A DNA stretch of 64,000 nt from positions 62,001 to 126,000 of the forward strand of contig NZ_JAPWHW010000006.1 of the NCBI RefSeq assembly GCF_028369135.1, written 5' to 3'. The notes beneath the pieces were generated by a model. That model saw nothing but the letters and a program-made list of their open reading frames with translations. It made no database searches and was not told the origin of the DNA. The DNA comes from Roseovarius sp. ZX-A-9. Lineage in GTDB: Bacteria; Pseudomonadota; Alphaproteobacteria; Rhodobacterales; Rhodobacteraceae. The number at the start of each line of letters is the position of its first letter. Positions within the stretch are counted from its first letter, which is position 1. A program made the position numbers and the translations under genes. This document shows, piece after piece, positions 16,767 to 26,576 of this stretch.

Positions 16767-17654
16767 TTGTTGTACGGCACATTCGCGCAACGGTTGGCGA
16801 TGGAGTATGACCAACTGAGCGATCGGCTACGTCAGGCCGGTGATTACGTCATGGCCAACCCACTCAACACCGCCACGCGTAGCCTGCGGTCCATCGCGGC
16901 CGAAGCAGCGCTGCCACCCGCCACTTTCTCGCGCATGGCGCGACGGCTGGGATACACTTCGTTCGAACTGTTGCGCGACGAGATGCGCTCGCGAATCGAC
17001 CGCCAGATCGACTCGCACAGCCACAGCTTTGCCGACCGGGCACGGCGTCTTCAGCAGGATAGCTCGACCGGCGCGCTTGACTTTTTCGGCGCGCATCGCG
17101 ACGCTTGTCTGGCAAATGTGCAAACCCTCGCAGCGGGTGTGGATCACGCCCTGCTGGAATGGACTGTCGAGCGTCTGCATCGGTCGCGACGGGTCCTGTT
17201 GCTGGGCGCATTGGGATCGACGGGGATAGTGGAACATATGTCATATATGGCGAACTTCCTGACCGACAACTGGCACATGGCCGGACGCATGGGCGCGTCA
17301 GTCGGCAGCGCCTTGACCGGACTGGGCCCAGAAGATTCGCTGGTCATCGTGACCAAGCCGCCCTTCGCCCGCAAATCCATCCTCGCCGCCAATCAGGCCA
17401 AGGAACAGGGTGTCTTTTTGGTGGTGATCACCGACAGCCATACCTGCCCGGCGCTGGCCAAGGCCGATGCCGGTCTGCTGGTCCCCACCAGCAGCCCGCA
17501 TTTCTTCTCGTCTTACGTCGCGACACTCTTTCTGGTCGAGACGATGATCGGCATGCTCGCAGGGCGCAGCGGTGCAGAGGCCACGGCCCGCATCGCCGAA
17601 GTCGAAAGACGCAATCGCAAGCTTGAAGAAGCGAGCGATCGTCACGAAACCTAA
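16767..17654 (+). CDS. MurR/RpiR-family transcriptional regulator
   Basis: A 295-residue RpiR regulator: an N-terminal helix-turn-helix (LRSIAAEAALPPATFSRMA near residue 40) and a SIS sugar-phosphate-type domain (RVLLLGALGSTGIVEHMSYM near 150; VTKPPFARKSILAANQA; ITDSHTCPALAKAD). The N-terminus of the family normally starts about 12 residues before LRQAGDYV. A perfect GGAGG at 16756-16760 precedes TTG codons at 16767 and 16770, so a TTG start is proposed; ATG codons at 16689 and 16752 lie on or before that Shine-Dalgarno. It is followed at 24 bases by the TAXI-TRAP genes and probably senses their substrate or a derivative. Confidence 0.85.
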   Translation: MLYGTFAQRLAMEYDQLSDRLRQAGDYVMANPLNTATRSLRSIAAEAALPPATFSRMARRLGYTSFELLRDEMRSRIDRQIDSHSHSFADRARRLQQDSSTGALDFFGAHRDACLANVQTLAAGVDHALLEWTVERLHRSRRVLLLGALGSTGIVEHMSYMANFLTDNWHMAGRMGASVGSALTGLGPEDSLVIVTKPPFARKSILAANQAKEQGVFLVVITDSHTCPALAKADAGLLVPTSSPHFFSSYVATLFLVETMIGMLAGRSGAEATARIAEVERRNRKLEEASDRHET

Positions 17655-17678
17655 GAACATCAGTAACAAAGGGAGAAA

Positions 17679-18650
17679 ATGATGTTTTCCAAGTTCAAGT
17701 TCACAATAGCAGGTGCCGCGATGGCCACGCTGATGGCCCCGGCTGCCTATGCCGAGGAGTTCATCACCATCGGCACAGGGGGCGTCACCGGTGTCTACTA
17801 TCCCACCGGCGGCGCGATCTGCCGACTGGTAAACAAGGGCCGCAAGGAACACGGCATCCGCTGTTCGGTCGAATCGACCGGCGGTTCGGTCTACAACATC
17901 AAGACCATCCGCGCAGGCGAGCTGGAATTCGGCGTCGTGCAGTCCGACTGGCAGTACCACGCCTACAATGGTTCCTCACTGTTTGAGGAAGACGGTGCCT
18001 TCGAAGGGCTGCGCGCGGTCTTCTCGATCCATCCCGAGCCGTTCACCGTCGTGGCGCGTGCCGATAGCGGGATCAAGACGTTCGACGATCTCAAGGGCAA
18101 GCGCGTCAACCTCGGCAACCCCGGATCGGGTGCACGCGGCACTTTTGAAGTCGTGATGGAAAAGAAGGGCTGGACCACTGACGATTTCGCCCTCGCAGCC
18201 GAGCTGAAGCCGGCTGAGCAATCCGCGGCACTGTGCGACAACCAGGTGGATGCCATCGTCTTTACCGTCGGCCACCCGTCGGGCACCATTCAGGAAGCAA
18301 CCACCGCCTGCGACTCGGTTCTGGTCAGCGTGACCGGCCCCGAAATCGACGCCCTGATCGCCGATAACCCGTTCTACCGGACAGCCATCGTTCCCGGCGG
18401 CATGTATCGCGGTTCGGACGAGGACACCGCGACATTCGGCGTCGGCGCCACGCTGGTCAGCTCGACAGATGTGAGCGAAGATGCGGTCTATGCTCTCGTC
18501 AGCGCCGTCTTCGAAAATTTCGATGCATTCCAGGGCCTGCACCCGGCCTTTGCGAACCTCAAGGCCGAGGAAATGGCAACCGCCGGTCTGTCGGCGCCTC
18601 TGCATGACGGCGCGGCAAAGTACTATCGTGAAAAAGGCTGGATCGAGTAA
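17679..18650 (+). CDS. TAXI-family TRAP transporter substrate-binding protein
   Basis: A 323-residue periplasmic receptor. The signal peptide covers about residues 1-26 (cleavage after AYA). The mature start FITIGTGGVTGVYYPTGG is the TAXI family signature, followed by CSVESTGGSVYNI, LKGKRVNLGNPGSGARGT near 130 and DNQVDAIVFTVGHPSG near 190. TAXI receptors hand small organic acids or amino acids to a fused TRAP permease, here the next gene. Start at 17679 (ATGATG) follows GGGAGAAA. No ligand can be deduced; neighbouring BKACE and aminotransferases favour an amino or keto acid. Confidence 0.92.
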   Translation: MMFSKFKFTIAGAAMATLMAPAAYAEEFITIGTGGVTGVYYPTGGAICRLVNKGRKEHGIRCSVESTGGSVYNIKTIRAGELEFGVVQSDWQYHAYNGSSLFEEDGAFEGLRAVFSIHPEPFTVVARADSGIKTFDDLKGKRVNLGNPGSGARGTFEVVMEKKGWTTDDFALAAELKPAEQSAALCDNQVDAIVFTVGHPSGTIQEATTACDSVLVSVTGPEIDALIADNPFYRTAIVPGGMYRGSDEDTATFGVGATLVSSTDVSEDAVYALVSAVFENFDAFQGLHPAFANLKAEEMATAGLSAPLHDGAAKYYREKGWIE

Positions 18651-18774
18651 ATCGATCTGAGCACACATCTGGCAGGGGCGGCCCGAGCGGCCCCTGCCAA
18701 CCGATGAGAAGCCTGAAAAATAACAAAAATCAGCCGCGTGATCAAAATGCGCAGCGGGACAGGGAGACGATGGA

Positions 18775-21384
18775 ATGGTCGACGACAAGCAGGGCAAGGG
18801 CCCTCTGAGTGAAGCGGAACTACAGGAGCTGGTCGCCTCCTCCGACGCGGGGGGACGCAACCCGTCCAATTCCAGCGTCGCGATGCTGCTGGCCATTGTG
18901 GCCGTGGTCTGGTCGGTCTTTCAGGTGCTGCTGGCATCGCCTGTTTCGAATTATGTGCTACCGGGCGACGTGATCAACAACTCGCGCCAGATTCACTTGG
19001 CCTTTGCCGTTTTCCTCGCCTTCATGGCTTACCCTGCGCTAAAATCCAGCCCCCGCAACTATGTGCCCATTCAGGATTGGGTCATGGGGCTCATCGGAGC
19101 GGTAATCGCGCTCTACGGCTACATCGTGTATGACAAGATCGTCAGCAACGGCGGGCTGGCCGACGACACCGACAAATGGGTGGCGCTGATCGGTCTGATC
19201 CTGCTGTTCGAGGGCGCGCGCCGCGCGCTGGGTCCCGCAATGGCGATCATCGCCACGATCTTCCTCGCCTACGTCTTTTTCGGCGCTTCCCCCTGGGTAC
19301 CCGAAGTCATCCGCTGGAAGGGGGCGTCGCTGCAGAAGGCGATGAGCCACATGTGGATCACCTCCGAGGGAGTGTTCGGCATCGCATTGGGCGTGTCGAC
19401 CAAGTTCGTGTTCCTCTTCGTCCTCTTCGGCGCATTGCTGGAGAAGGCCGGAGCGGGCAACTACTTTATCAAGATGGCATTCGGCGCGCTGGGTCACCTG
19501 CGCGGCGGCCCGGCCAAGGCTGCGGTTGTCGGCTCTGCCGCGACCGGCCTGATCTCGGGCTCTTCCATCGCGAACGTTGTCACCACGGGTACCTTCACCA
19601 TCCCGCTGATGAAGCGTGTGGGCTTCAGCTCTGAAAAGGCCGGTGCGGTCGAGGTCGCATCCTCGGTCAACGGGCAGATCATGCCGCCCGTGATGGGCGC
19701 TGCGGCCTTCCTGATGGTGGAATATGTCGGCATTTCCTATGTCGAGGTGATCACCCATGCCTTCCTGCCGGCTGCGATCTCTTATGTCGCGCTGGTCTAT
19801 ATCGTCCATCTTGAGGCGGTGAAGAACAATATGCCGACGCTGGGCAACCGCGTCGTGTCGATGGGCAAGACCATCGGCGGCATGGCCATCTTCTTCGTCG
19901 CCTTCGCAGCGCTCTGCTATGGCGTGCAGTACCCGGTCGGCTGGGTCGTGGCGATGACCGATAATTCCGGCATCGTCCTGTCGGCGCTGATCGTGTTGGC
20001 CTATATCGCGCTGCTTTGGCTTGCGTCCAAGGGGCCCGATCTGGAACCTGACGACCCCAACGCCCCCGAGGTCGAACTGCCCGTCGTGGGCGAGATCTAC
20101 AAATCCGGGCTTTACTTCCTTCTGCCGATCATCGTGCTGGTCTACTTCCTGATGATCGAGCAGAAATCACCCGGCCTCTCTGCCTTCTGGGCGACGATGC
20201 TGCTGTTCGTGATCCTGCTGACCCAGCGCCCGCTCAAGGCGATGTTCCGCGGTGCGGGTGAAATGGGCGATCATCTGAAAGAGGGTGCGCTTGATCTTTG
20301 GCAGGGCCTTATCGACGGGGCGCGCAACATGATCGGTATCGGCCTGGCCACGGCCACGGCCGGCGTGATCGTGGGCACCGTGACGCTGACCGGCGTGGGC
20401 CAAGTCATGGCCGATCTGGTCGAGTTCCTGTCGGGTGGCAATCTGATCCTGATGCTGATCATGGTCGGGCTTCTCAGCCTCATCCTGGGGATGGGCCTGC
20501 CGACCACGGCCAACTACATCGTCGTCAGTTCGCTGATGGCCGGGGTCGTGGTGCAACTGGGTGCTCAGTCGGGCCTGATCGTGCCGCTGATCGCGGTCCA
20601 CTTGTTCGTGTTCTACTTCGGCATCATGGCGGACGTGACGCCACCCGTGGGGCTGGCCAGCTTTGCCGCTGCCGCCGTGTCGGGCGGGGACGCGATCAAG
20701 ACCGGGTTCATCGCATTCTTCTACAGCTTGCGGACCGTGGCACTGCCTTTCGTGTTCATCTTCAACACCGACCTGTTGCTGATCGATGTGACATGGACAC
20801 AGGGGATATTGGTGGCCATATCGGCGACCATTGCGATCCTGGTCTTTACCGCGGGCACGATGAACTACTTCCTGGTCAAGAACCGCATCTACGAAAGCGT
20901 GGCTCTTATCCTGGTGGCGTTCCTGCTGTTCAGACCCGACTATGTGATGGACCGCATTCAACCACCGTTCAAATTCCTCGAACCAACCGCATTGGAGCAG
21001 GCCCTTGATGCCGCGCAGCCCGGTGACGAGGTTCGGGTAATCGTCACGGGCCCCGATTTCGACACCGGCCAGCCGGCGGAAACCGCGCTGCAGATGTCCA
21101 TTGAGGGCGAAGGCACCGGTGCCGAGCGACTGGAGGCATTCGGCCTACTGGTGATGGTAGAGGACGGCGTTGTGAAGCTGGACGAACCGATGTTCGGCAC
21201 ACCTTTTGCTGACAATCTTCAGGGCTTCGACTTCTACGGCGATACCCCCGTTACGCTAACCACGGTCAAGGCCTCGGCAGATCAGATGCCCAAGGAGCTT
21301 GTCTTTATCCCGGCCCTGTTGCTGCTGGCGCTGATCGCCATGTTGCAACGTGGCCGCATGTCCAAGGAAGGAGTGCCCGCATGA
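18775..21384 (+). CDS. TRAP transporter permease, fused 4TM/12TM subunits with C-terminal DUF3394
   Basis: An 869-residue membrane protein combining the small (DctQ-like) and large (DctM-like) TRAP subunits, as is usual for TAXI systems. Hydrophobic segments cover most of residues 40-720. DctM landmarks include AATGLISGSSIANVVTTG near 245, ASSVNGQIMPPVMGAAAFLM near 300 and GMGLPTTANYIVVSSLM near 575. The final part (about 740-869) is a soluble domain plus one last helix, matching the DUF3394 tail. It uses a sodium gradient to import the ligand delivered by the TAXI receptor. The stop overlaps the universal stress protein start (ATGA). Confidence 0.92.
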   Translation: MVDDKQGKGPLSEAELQELVASSDAGGRNPSNSSVAMLLAIVAVVWSVFQVLLASPVSNYVLPGDVINNSRQIHLAFAVFLAFMAYPALKSSPRNYVPIQDWVMGLIGAVIALYGYIVYDKIVSNGGLADDTDKWVALIGLILLFEGARRALGPAMAIIATIFLAYVFFGASPWVPEVIRWKGASLQKAMSHMWITSEGVFGIALGVSTKFVFLFVLFGALLEKAGAGNYFIKMAFGALGHLRGGPAKAAVVGSAATGLISGSSIANVVTTGTFTIPLMKRVGFSSEKAGAVEVASSVNGQIMPPVMGAAAFLMVEYVGISYVEVITHAFLPAAISYVALVYIVHLEAVKNNMPTLGNRVVSMGKTIGGMAIFFVAFAALCYGVQYPVGWVVAMTDNSGIVLSALIVLAYIALLWLASKGPDLEPDDPNAPEVELPVVGEIYKSGLYFLLPIIVLVYFLMIEQKSPGLSAFWATMLLFVILLTQRPLKAMFRGAGEMGDHLKEGALDLWQGLIDGARNMIGIGLATATAGVIVGTVTLTGVGQVMADLVEFLSGGNLILMLIMVGLLSLILGMGLPTTANYIVVSSLMAGVVVQLGAQSGLIVPLIAVHLFVFYFGIMADVTPPVGLASFAAAAVSGGDAIKTGFIAFFYSLRTVALPFVFIFNTDLLLIDVTWTQGILVAISATIAILVFTAGTMNYFLVKNRIYESVALILVAFLLFRPDYVMDRIQPPFKFLEPTALEQALDAAQPGDEVRVIVTGPDFDTGQPAETALQMSIEGEGTGAERLEAFGLLVMVEDGVVKLDEPMFGTPFADNLQGFDFYGDTPVTLTTVKASADQMPKELVFIPALLLLALIAMLQRGRMSKEGVPA

Positions 21385-21821
21385 GCCGGAGTGGAAAACC
21401 TGTCCTGTGCGCCATCGACGTCAGCAACAAGGGGCTCGACGCCAACGTGTTGCAGGAAGCCGCGCGCATGGCCAAGATGAACGATGCGCAGCTCGATGTG
21501 ATCACCGTGCTGCCGGATCTGGGCATGAGCATCGTCGGCGGTTACTTTGACAAGGATCATCACGAAAAGGCGCTGGCACAGGCCAGCGCGCTAATGCGCG
21601 AAATGATCGAGGAAGCGCTGGGGCCGGAAGCAAACGCATCCATCCGCCATTTGGTGGCCACCGGCAGCGCCTATGAGGAAATCCTCAAGGCGGCCAAGGC
21701 GGCCGATAGCGGCCTGATCGTCATCGGTGCGCAAAAGCCCGATCTGCACGATTTCCTGATCGGCCCGAACGCATCGCGCGTGGTCCGCCACGCCAACTGT
21801 TCAGTCTATGTGGTCCGGTAA
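21381..21821 (+). CDS. Universal stress protein associated with a TRAP transporter
   Basis: A 146-residue UspA-fold protein: PVLCAIDVSNKGLDANVLQE at the start, the ATP-binding region VATGSAYEEILKAAK near 95, LIVIGAQKP near 115 and the closing G-x9-G-S/N type loop LIGPNASRVVRHANCSVYVV. It overlaps the TRAP permease gene by ATGA. A similar arrangement is known for TeaD of Halomonas, which tunes the ectoine TRAP transporter, so a role in transporter regulation is likely. A strong terminator follows at once, marking the end of the operon. Confidence 0.9.
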   Translation: MSRSGKPVLCAIDVSNKGLDANVLQEAARMAKMNDAQLDVITVLPDLGMSIVGGYFDKDHHEKALAQASALMREMIEEALGPEANASIRHLVATGSAYEEILKAAKAADSGLIVIGAQKPDLHDFLIGPNASRVVRHANCSVYVVR

Positions 21822-21844
21822 GCCGAGTCATTCGTGATCCATTG

Positions 21845-21873
21845 AAAGGGCGCATTTCGGTGCGCCCTTTTTT
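21845..21873 (+). terminator. Rho-independent terminator after the TAXI-TRAP/usp operon
   Basis: AAAGGGCGCA (21845-21854) pairs perfectly with TGCGCCCTTT (21861-21870) around a TTTCGG loop and is followed by more T residues, six in a row in all. It lies 24 bases after the usp stop. Confidence 0.92.
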
Positions 21874-21934
21874 GGGTCCGCCAACTTCCGCCCGACGGGT
21901 ACTTACCCGGCTTCGGATCGCAGCTTCAATCGCC

Positions 21935-22822
21935 TCAAACGGCCTGCTCTACGTGCCGGAACTGTGCCATCATCCCCGCCTCCGAGCATTCTTCGGGCGA
22001 GAACGTGTAAAACTGCCGCAGCCGCGTCGTATCCAGCGCGATATGCTGCACCGCTCCATCAGGCGCGTCGGACCAGTCCCATGTCAGCCCGGCCGCTTGT
22101 GCCAGATCGCTCATGTTGCCGCCTCCGGGGGCCGCGACATTCAGGTAATCGGGCAGCCGCTCGGGCCATGTCGCGAGCGTCTCAATGATCCGGGCCAAGC
22201 TTTCGGGGCCGATATAAGGCCGGCTCGGCCCCTGCCCGTCTGCAAAGCGATCGATCCATAACGCGCCCCCCGCCTGGGCGTTGCGCATCAACGCATCCGC
22301 GCCGACAACATTGCCGATCCGCAGACAGCACACATCAATCCCCTGGTCGCGGTAGGGTTTGCAGGCCTGCTCCATCGCGAGCTTCGACGCACCGTAAAGC
22401 GTCGAGGGCCGGCAAGGCGCATCCTCTGTCAGTGGCATATCGCTGCTGTGGTCGTAGACCGCCGCGGAAGACGCGATCAGCACCCGCTCGCAGCCGGCAG
22501 CCTTGGCCGCTTCGAGGCAGGCCACGGCGAGGCCGACATTTGTGGAAAAATCCGCATCCGGTCCGGGGATCACCCCTGCGACCATGATCAGCGCGGCGGG
22601 TGTGCCATCATAGCGCACATAGCGCTCGAACGGTTCGGGCCCGTCCAGTGGCGCCCAGTAGAGCACACGGTCGCCGGGATCGGCGGGACCACGGCGCAAC
22701 TGCGGCACCAGCCGCATGGCGATCTCCGGATCATCGACCCAGGCGCGCCGCACCATGCGACCCACCTTGCCCGACGCGCCGACCATAAGCCAATCCGCTG
22801 CTGTCAGGTCAAGTCCGGGCAT
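21935..22822 (-). CDS. NAD-dependent epimerase/dehydratase (extended SDR)
   Basis: A 295-residue extended short-chain dehydrogenase. The N-terminal LMVGASGKVGRMVRRAW is the GxxGxxG cofactor motif. The catalytic Tyr and Lys are in RPSTLYGASKLAMEQAC near 145 (YxxxK), and RVLIASSAAVYDHSS near 120 supplies the Ser. Sugar-nucleotide epimerases and dehydratases share this pattern. Its start lies 14 bases inside the end of manC, so it belongs to the gmd-fcl-manC operon and probably acts on a GDP-sugar or related nucleotide, though the substrate is not evident. Confidence 0.8.
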   Translation of the reverse strand: MPGLDLTAADWLMVGASGKVGRMVRRAWVDDPEIAMRLVPQLRRGPADPGDRVLYWAPLDGPEPFERYVRYDGTPAALIMVAGVIPGPDADFSTNVGLAVACLEAAKAAGCERVLIASSAAVYDHSSDMPLTEDAPCRPSTLYGASKLAMEQACKPYRDQGIDVCCLRIGNVVGADALMRNAQAGGALWIDRFADGQGPSRPYIGPESLARIIETLATWPERLPDYLNVAAPGGGNMSDLAQAAGLTWDWSDAPDGAVQHIALDTTRLRQFYTFSPEECSEAGMMAQFRHVEQAV

Positions 22823-24254
22823 ACACGTCCTCGTAGCGGATGATATCGTCTTCGCCCAGATAGCTGCCGGTCTGGACCTCGATCAGGACCATTTCCAGTT
22901 TGCCGGGGTTTTCCATGCGGTGCACCGCACCGAGCGGGATATAAACGCTTTCGTTTTCGCCAATCAGCCGCACGTCACCATCCACCGTAACCTTGGCTGT
23001 GCCTTGCACGACAATCCAGTGTTCAGAGCGGTGATGATGGCTTTGCAGGCTCAGCGCCGCCCCCGGTTTGACCACGATACGCTTGACCTGAAACCGCTCG
23101 CCGATAACCAGGCTCTCGAACCAGCCCCAGGGGCGGTGGTCGACCGGAAACTCCGTTGCCTGTTTCGCGCCGCGCGCCTTGAGCGCTGTCACCGCCTCTT
23201 TCACCCGCTGGCTGTCACTGCGCGGGGCAACGATAACCGCATCCGGCATCGCCACGGCGATCATGTCCTGCAGCCCGATGCCGACCAGTTCCTGCGCGCC
23301 ATGCTCCGAGCGCAGCAACGTGCCTGCGCAGTCCAGCGCCGTGGCATGGTCCGACAGCACATTGCCCTCCGCGTCAGGCCCGCTTTCGGCCCAGACCGCG
23401 TTCCAGTCGCCCAGATCGGACCAGCCTGCGCCAAACGGCATGACCGCAAGGTTATCTGCGTGCTCCATGATGGCGTAATCAATCGAGTTTTCGGCCACAT
23501 CCGTCCAGGCAGCCGCGTCCAGCCGGGTAAAGCCCAGATCGTCCTTGGCCCCGTCCAGCGCGGCGCGGACAGGCGGGATCATGTCGGGCGCGTGCGCCTC
23601 GAACGCCGCGATCACTGCGCGCGCCGACAACAGAAAGATGCCGGCATTCCAAAGATAGCTGCCCTCTGCCAGCATTGCCTCGGCGCGGGCCATGTCGGGC
23701 TTTTCGACGAACCGCGCCAGTGATTGCGGCGTCGTTGCCGCCGCATCGGCCCCCTCCGCCAACTCCAGCCAGCCATAGCCGGTTTCCGCCCGTGTGGGCC
23801 GGATGCCGAATGTGACCAGATCGCCTGCCGCCGCACGCGGCGCCGCTGCCGCCACCGCGGCGCGGAATGCTGCACCATCCGGGATCACATGATCGGACGG
23901 CGCCACCAGCATCAGCGCATCCGCATCGCGCGCCGCCAACCACAGCGCCGCTACCAGCACGGCAGGAGCGGTATTGCGCCCTTCGGGCTCGATCAGCACG
24001 CCTTGCGGCTGGGTCTGCGCCGCCGCCAGCTGCTCCAGCACGATAAAGCGGAATGGCTCGCCGGTCAGGATCACCGGCGCGGCGAACGCATCCCCTGTCA
24101 AACGGCGGACCGACGCCTGAAACAGCGTCTCGTCGCCAATAAGGGGCGTGAACTGCTTGGGGAAGCTGCGGCGCGACAGCGGCCAAAGCCGTGTGCCGGA
24201 CCCGCCGCAGAGGATCACCGGATGGATAAGCGAGGTTTCAGTCATGCTCTGCAT
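22809..24254 (-). CDS. manC: Mannose-1-phosphate guanylyltransferase / mannose-6-phosphate isomerase
   Basis: A 481-residue bifunctional enzyme. The N-terminal nucleotidyltransferase begins HPVILCGGSGTRLWPLSR with PKQFTPL after it, the pyrophosphorylase signature; VAPSDHVI near 110 and FVEKPDMARA near 170 are the metal and sugar-phosphate sites. The C-terminal third is the type II phosphomannose isomerase cupin (RPWGWFESL near 370; LQSHHHRSEHWIVVQGTA near 405). It supplies GDP-mannose for the adjacent gmd and fcl products. ATG at 24254 is used; another at 24245 is equally possible. Confidence 0.93.
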   Translation of the reverse strand: MQSMTETSLIHPVILCGGSGTRLWPLSRRSFPKQFTPLIGDETLFQASVRRLTGDAFAAPVILTGEPFRFIVLEQLAAAQTQPQGVLIEPEGRNTAPAVLVAALWLAARDADALMLVAPSDHVIPDGAAFRAAVAAAAPRAAAGDLVTFGIRPTRAETGYGWLELAEGADAAATTPQSLARFVEKPDMARAEAMLAEGSYLWNAGIFLLSARAVIAAFEAHAPDMIPPVRAALDGAKDDLGFTRLDAAAWTDVAENSIDYAIMEHADNLAVMPFGAGWSDLGDWNAVWAESGPDAEGNVLSDHATALDCAGTLLRSEHGAQELVGIGLQDMIAVAMPDAVIVAPRSDSQRVKEAVTALKARGAKQATEFPVDHRPWGWFESLVIGERFQVKRIVVKPGAALSLQSHHHRSEHWIVVQGTAKVTVDGDVRLIGENESVYIPLGAVHRMENPGKLEMVLIEVQTGSYLGEDDIIRYEDVYART

Positions 24255-24281
24255 GTCACGGTTCGGGGCCGGATTTGCAAT

Positions 24282-25247
24282 TCACTTCTCCCTCACAGTG
24301 TCGGCATGGCGTTGAAACCATTCATATGTCTCGGCTATGCCCTCTTTCAATCCTGTGCGTGCCCGCCAGCCCATATCTGCCAGACGGCTCACATCCATCA
24401 GCTTGCGCTTGGTACCGTCGGGTTTGGACGTGTCATACGTGATCCGACCTTTGAACCCGGTGATCTCCGCCACCATCTGCGCCAGTTCCGCGATCGAAAC
24501 GTCGGTGCCGGTGCCGACATTGATATGGCTCAGCATCGGATCAGTGTTGGCGGCGTATGTCGCATGGTCCAGATCCATGACAAACAGGCTCGCTTCGGCC
24601 ATGTCGTCGACATGCAGGAACTCGCGGCGCGGCGTGCCGGTGCCCCAGATCACCACCTCGGGCGCACCGTCCCTCACCGCCTCGTGAAACCGCCGTAGCA
24701 TCGCGGGCAGCACATGGCTGTTCTCGGGATGGAAATTGTCGCCCGGCCCGTAAAGGTTGGTCGGCATGACGCTGCGGTAATCCGTACCATGCTGCCGGTT
24801 ATAGCTCTCGCACAGCTTGATGCCCGCGATCTTGGCCACCGCATAGGGCTCGTTCGTCGGCTCCAGCACACCGGTCAGCAGCGCGTCCTCGCGCATCGGC
24901 TGCGCCACCGCGCGCGGGTAGATGCAGCTGGACCCTAGTTGTAGCAGGCGTGTGACGCCCGCCGCGAAAGCCTGATGGATGACATTACATTCGATCATCA
25001 GGTTGTCGTAAATGAAATCGGCAGGATAAGTGTTGTTGGCATGAATGCCCCCCACTCTCGCCGCCGCCAGAATAACCGCATCGGGCCGCTCGCTTTGCAT
25101 GAATGCACGTACCGCCGCCTGATCTGTCAGGTCCAGCTCCGCATGGGTACGGGTCACGATGGCGCTCCCATCCATGCCACGCGCCAGCAACTGCCGATGG
25201 ATCGCACCGCCCACCATGCCGCGATGCCCTGCCAGGTAGATTTTCAT
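24282..25247 (-). CDS. fcl: GDP-L-fucose synthase
   Basis: A 321-residue extended SDR that epimerises and reduces GDP-4-keto-6-deoxymannose to GDP-L-fucose. [16 protein letters not shown] is the cofactor motif; [16 protein letters not shown] near 105 and [16 protein letters not shown] near 135 hold the Ser-Tyr-Lys catalytic set; [20 protein letters not shown] is the family's most typical stretch. The ATG at 25247 with GAGGGC upstream is preferred over an ATG six codons earlier that would overlap gmd. It lies directly after gmd and before manC. Confidence 0.93.
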   Translation of the reverse strand: MKIYLAGHRGMVGGAIHRQLLARGMDGSAIVTRTHAELDLTDQAAVRAFMQSERPDAVILAAARVGGIHANNTYPADFIYDNLMIECNVIHQAFAAGVTRLLQLGSSCIYPRAVAQPMREDALLTGVLEPTNEPYAVAKIAGIKLCESYNRQHGTDYRSVMPTNLYGPGDNFHPENSHVLPAMLRRFHEAVRDGAPEVVIWGTGTPRREFLHVDDMAEASLFVMDLDHATYAANTDPMLSHINVGTGTDVSIAELAQMVAEITGFKGRITYDTSKPDGTKRKLMDVSRLADMGWRARTGLKEGIAETYEWFQRHADTVREK

Positions 25248-25261
25248 GGCGCCCTCGCCCA

Positions 25262-26380
25262 TCAATTCTCGGAACTCACGGGCAGATCATAGCCGTGTTC
25301 CTTCAGCAGCGCATGCCGCCGCGCGGTGCGCAAATCCTCAGCGACCATCTCGGCACACATTTCCTGAGCGGTGATCTGCGGCTCCCAGCCCAGCACATCG
25401 CGCGCCTTGCTGGGATCGCCCAACAACGTCTCGACCTCGGCGGGGCGGAAATAACGCGGGTCAATGCGCACGATCACGTCGCCGGGCTTGACCGCCGGAG
25501 CCATGTCCGAAGTGACGCGAGTAACGGTGCCGGTCTCGTCCAGCCCGGTGCCGGAAAATTCCAGTTCGATACCCAGTTCCGCCGCCGACATGATGATGAA
25601 ATCACGCACCGAATACTGCTTGCCCGTGGCAATCACGAAATCGTCCGGCTTGTCCTGTTGCAGCATCATCCACTGCATGCGCACATAGTCCTTCGCGTGA
25701 CCCCAGTCGCGCAACGCGTCGATATTGCCCATATGCAGGCAATCATCCAGCCCCTGAGAGATGTTGGCCAGCCCGCGGGTGATCTTGCGGGTGACGAAGG
25801 TTTCGCCCCGGCGCGGGCTCTCGTGGTTAAACAGGATGCCGTTGCAGGCATACATGCCGTAGGATTCGCGGTAATTCACGCAGATCCAGTAGGAATAGAG
25901 CTTGGCCACCGCATAGGGTGAACGCGGGTAGAACGGGGTGGTCTCGGATTGCGGGGTTTCCTGCACCAAACCGTAAAGCTCGGACGTCGAAGCCTGATAG
26001 AACCGACAGGTCTTTTCCATGCCCAGAAACCGGATCGCTTCCAGCAGGCGCAGCGTGCCCATCGCATCGACATCCGCCGTATATTCCGGGGACTCGAAGC
26101 TGACCGCCACATGGCTCTGCGCACCAAGGTTATAGACCTCATCGGGTTTGATCTCGGCAATCAGGCGCGTCAGGTTCGAGGTATCGGTCAAATCACCGTA
26201 ATGCAGTTTCAGCTTCGGGTTCGGCTCGTGCGGGTCCTGATAGATATGATCGATCCGCTGGGTGTTGAACGACGACGCGCGCCGCTTGATCCCGTGCACC
26301 TCGTAGCCCTTTTCCAACAGCAGTTCGGCCAGATAAGAACCATCCTGCCCGGTGATCCCGGTGATAAGGGCACGTTTCAT
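25262..26380 (-). CDS. gmd: GDP-mannose 4,6-dehydratase
   Basis: A 372-residue extended [23 protein letters not shown] is the NADP motif of GMD, followed by [38 protein letters not shown] near 100, and [11 protein letters not shown] / [19 protein letters not shown] with the catalytic Thr/Ser, Glu, Tyr and Lys. It makes GDP-4-keto-6-deoxymannose, the substrate of fcl 14 bases downstream. ATG at 26380 has GGAG seven bases upstream; a GTG three codons earlier (26389) overlaps that site. The locus probably feeds fucose or a related 6-deoxyhexose into surface polysaccharide. Confidence 0.95.
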   Translation of the reverse strand: MKRALITGITGQDGSYLAELLLEKGYEVHGIKRRASSFNTQRIDHIYQDPHEPNPKLKLHYGDLTDTSNLTRLIAEIKPDEVYNLGAQSHVAVSFESPEYTADVDAMGTLRLLEAIRFLGMEKTCRFYQASTSELYGLVQETPQSETTPFYPRSPYAVAKLYSYWICVNYRESYGMYACNGILFNHESPRRGETFVTRKITRGLANISQGLDDCLHMGNIDALRDWGHAKDYVRMQWMMLQQDKPDDFVIATGKQYSVRDFIIMSAAELGIELEFSGTGLDETGTVTRVTSDMAPAVKPGDVIVRIDPRYFRPAEVETLLGDPSKARDVLGWEPQITAQEMCAEMVAEDLRTARRHALLKEHGYDLPVSSEN

Positions 26381-26576
26381 GTCGGTCACTCCAGCCGCCT
26401 AGCGTCCGGGCCGCTCTTGCGCGCGCCCGATCATCCATATGGTTCCTAAACGTTGAGAGTTTCGGGGGCAACTGAAAGCAGGCCGCGATTTGCCTGCCGC
26501 GTCCTGCTGCCAAGGCGCTTTCAATAATGTAAGCGCTCTGCGTCTGGCCTGCGGTTCAGATCAATTCCAAAACGCT

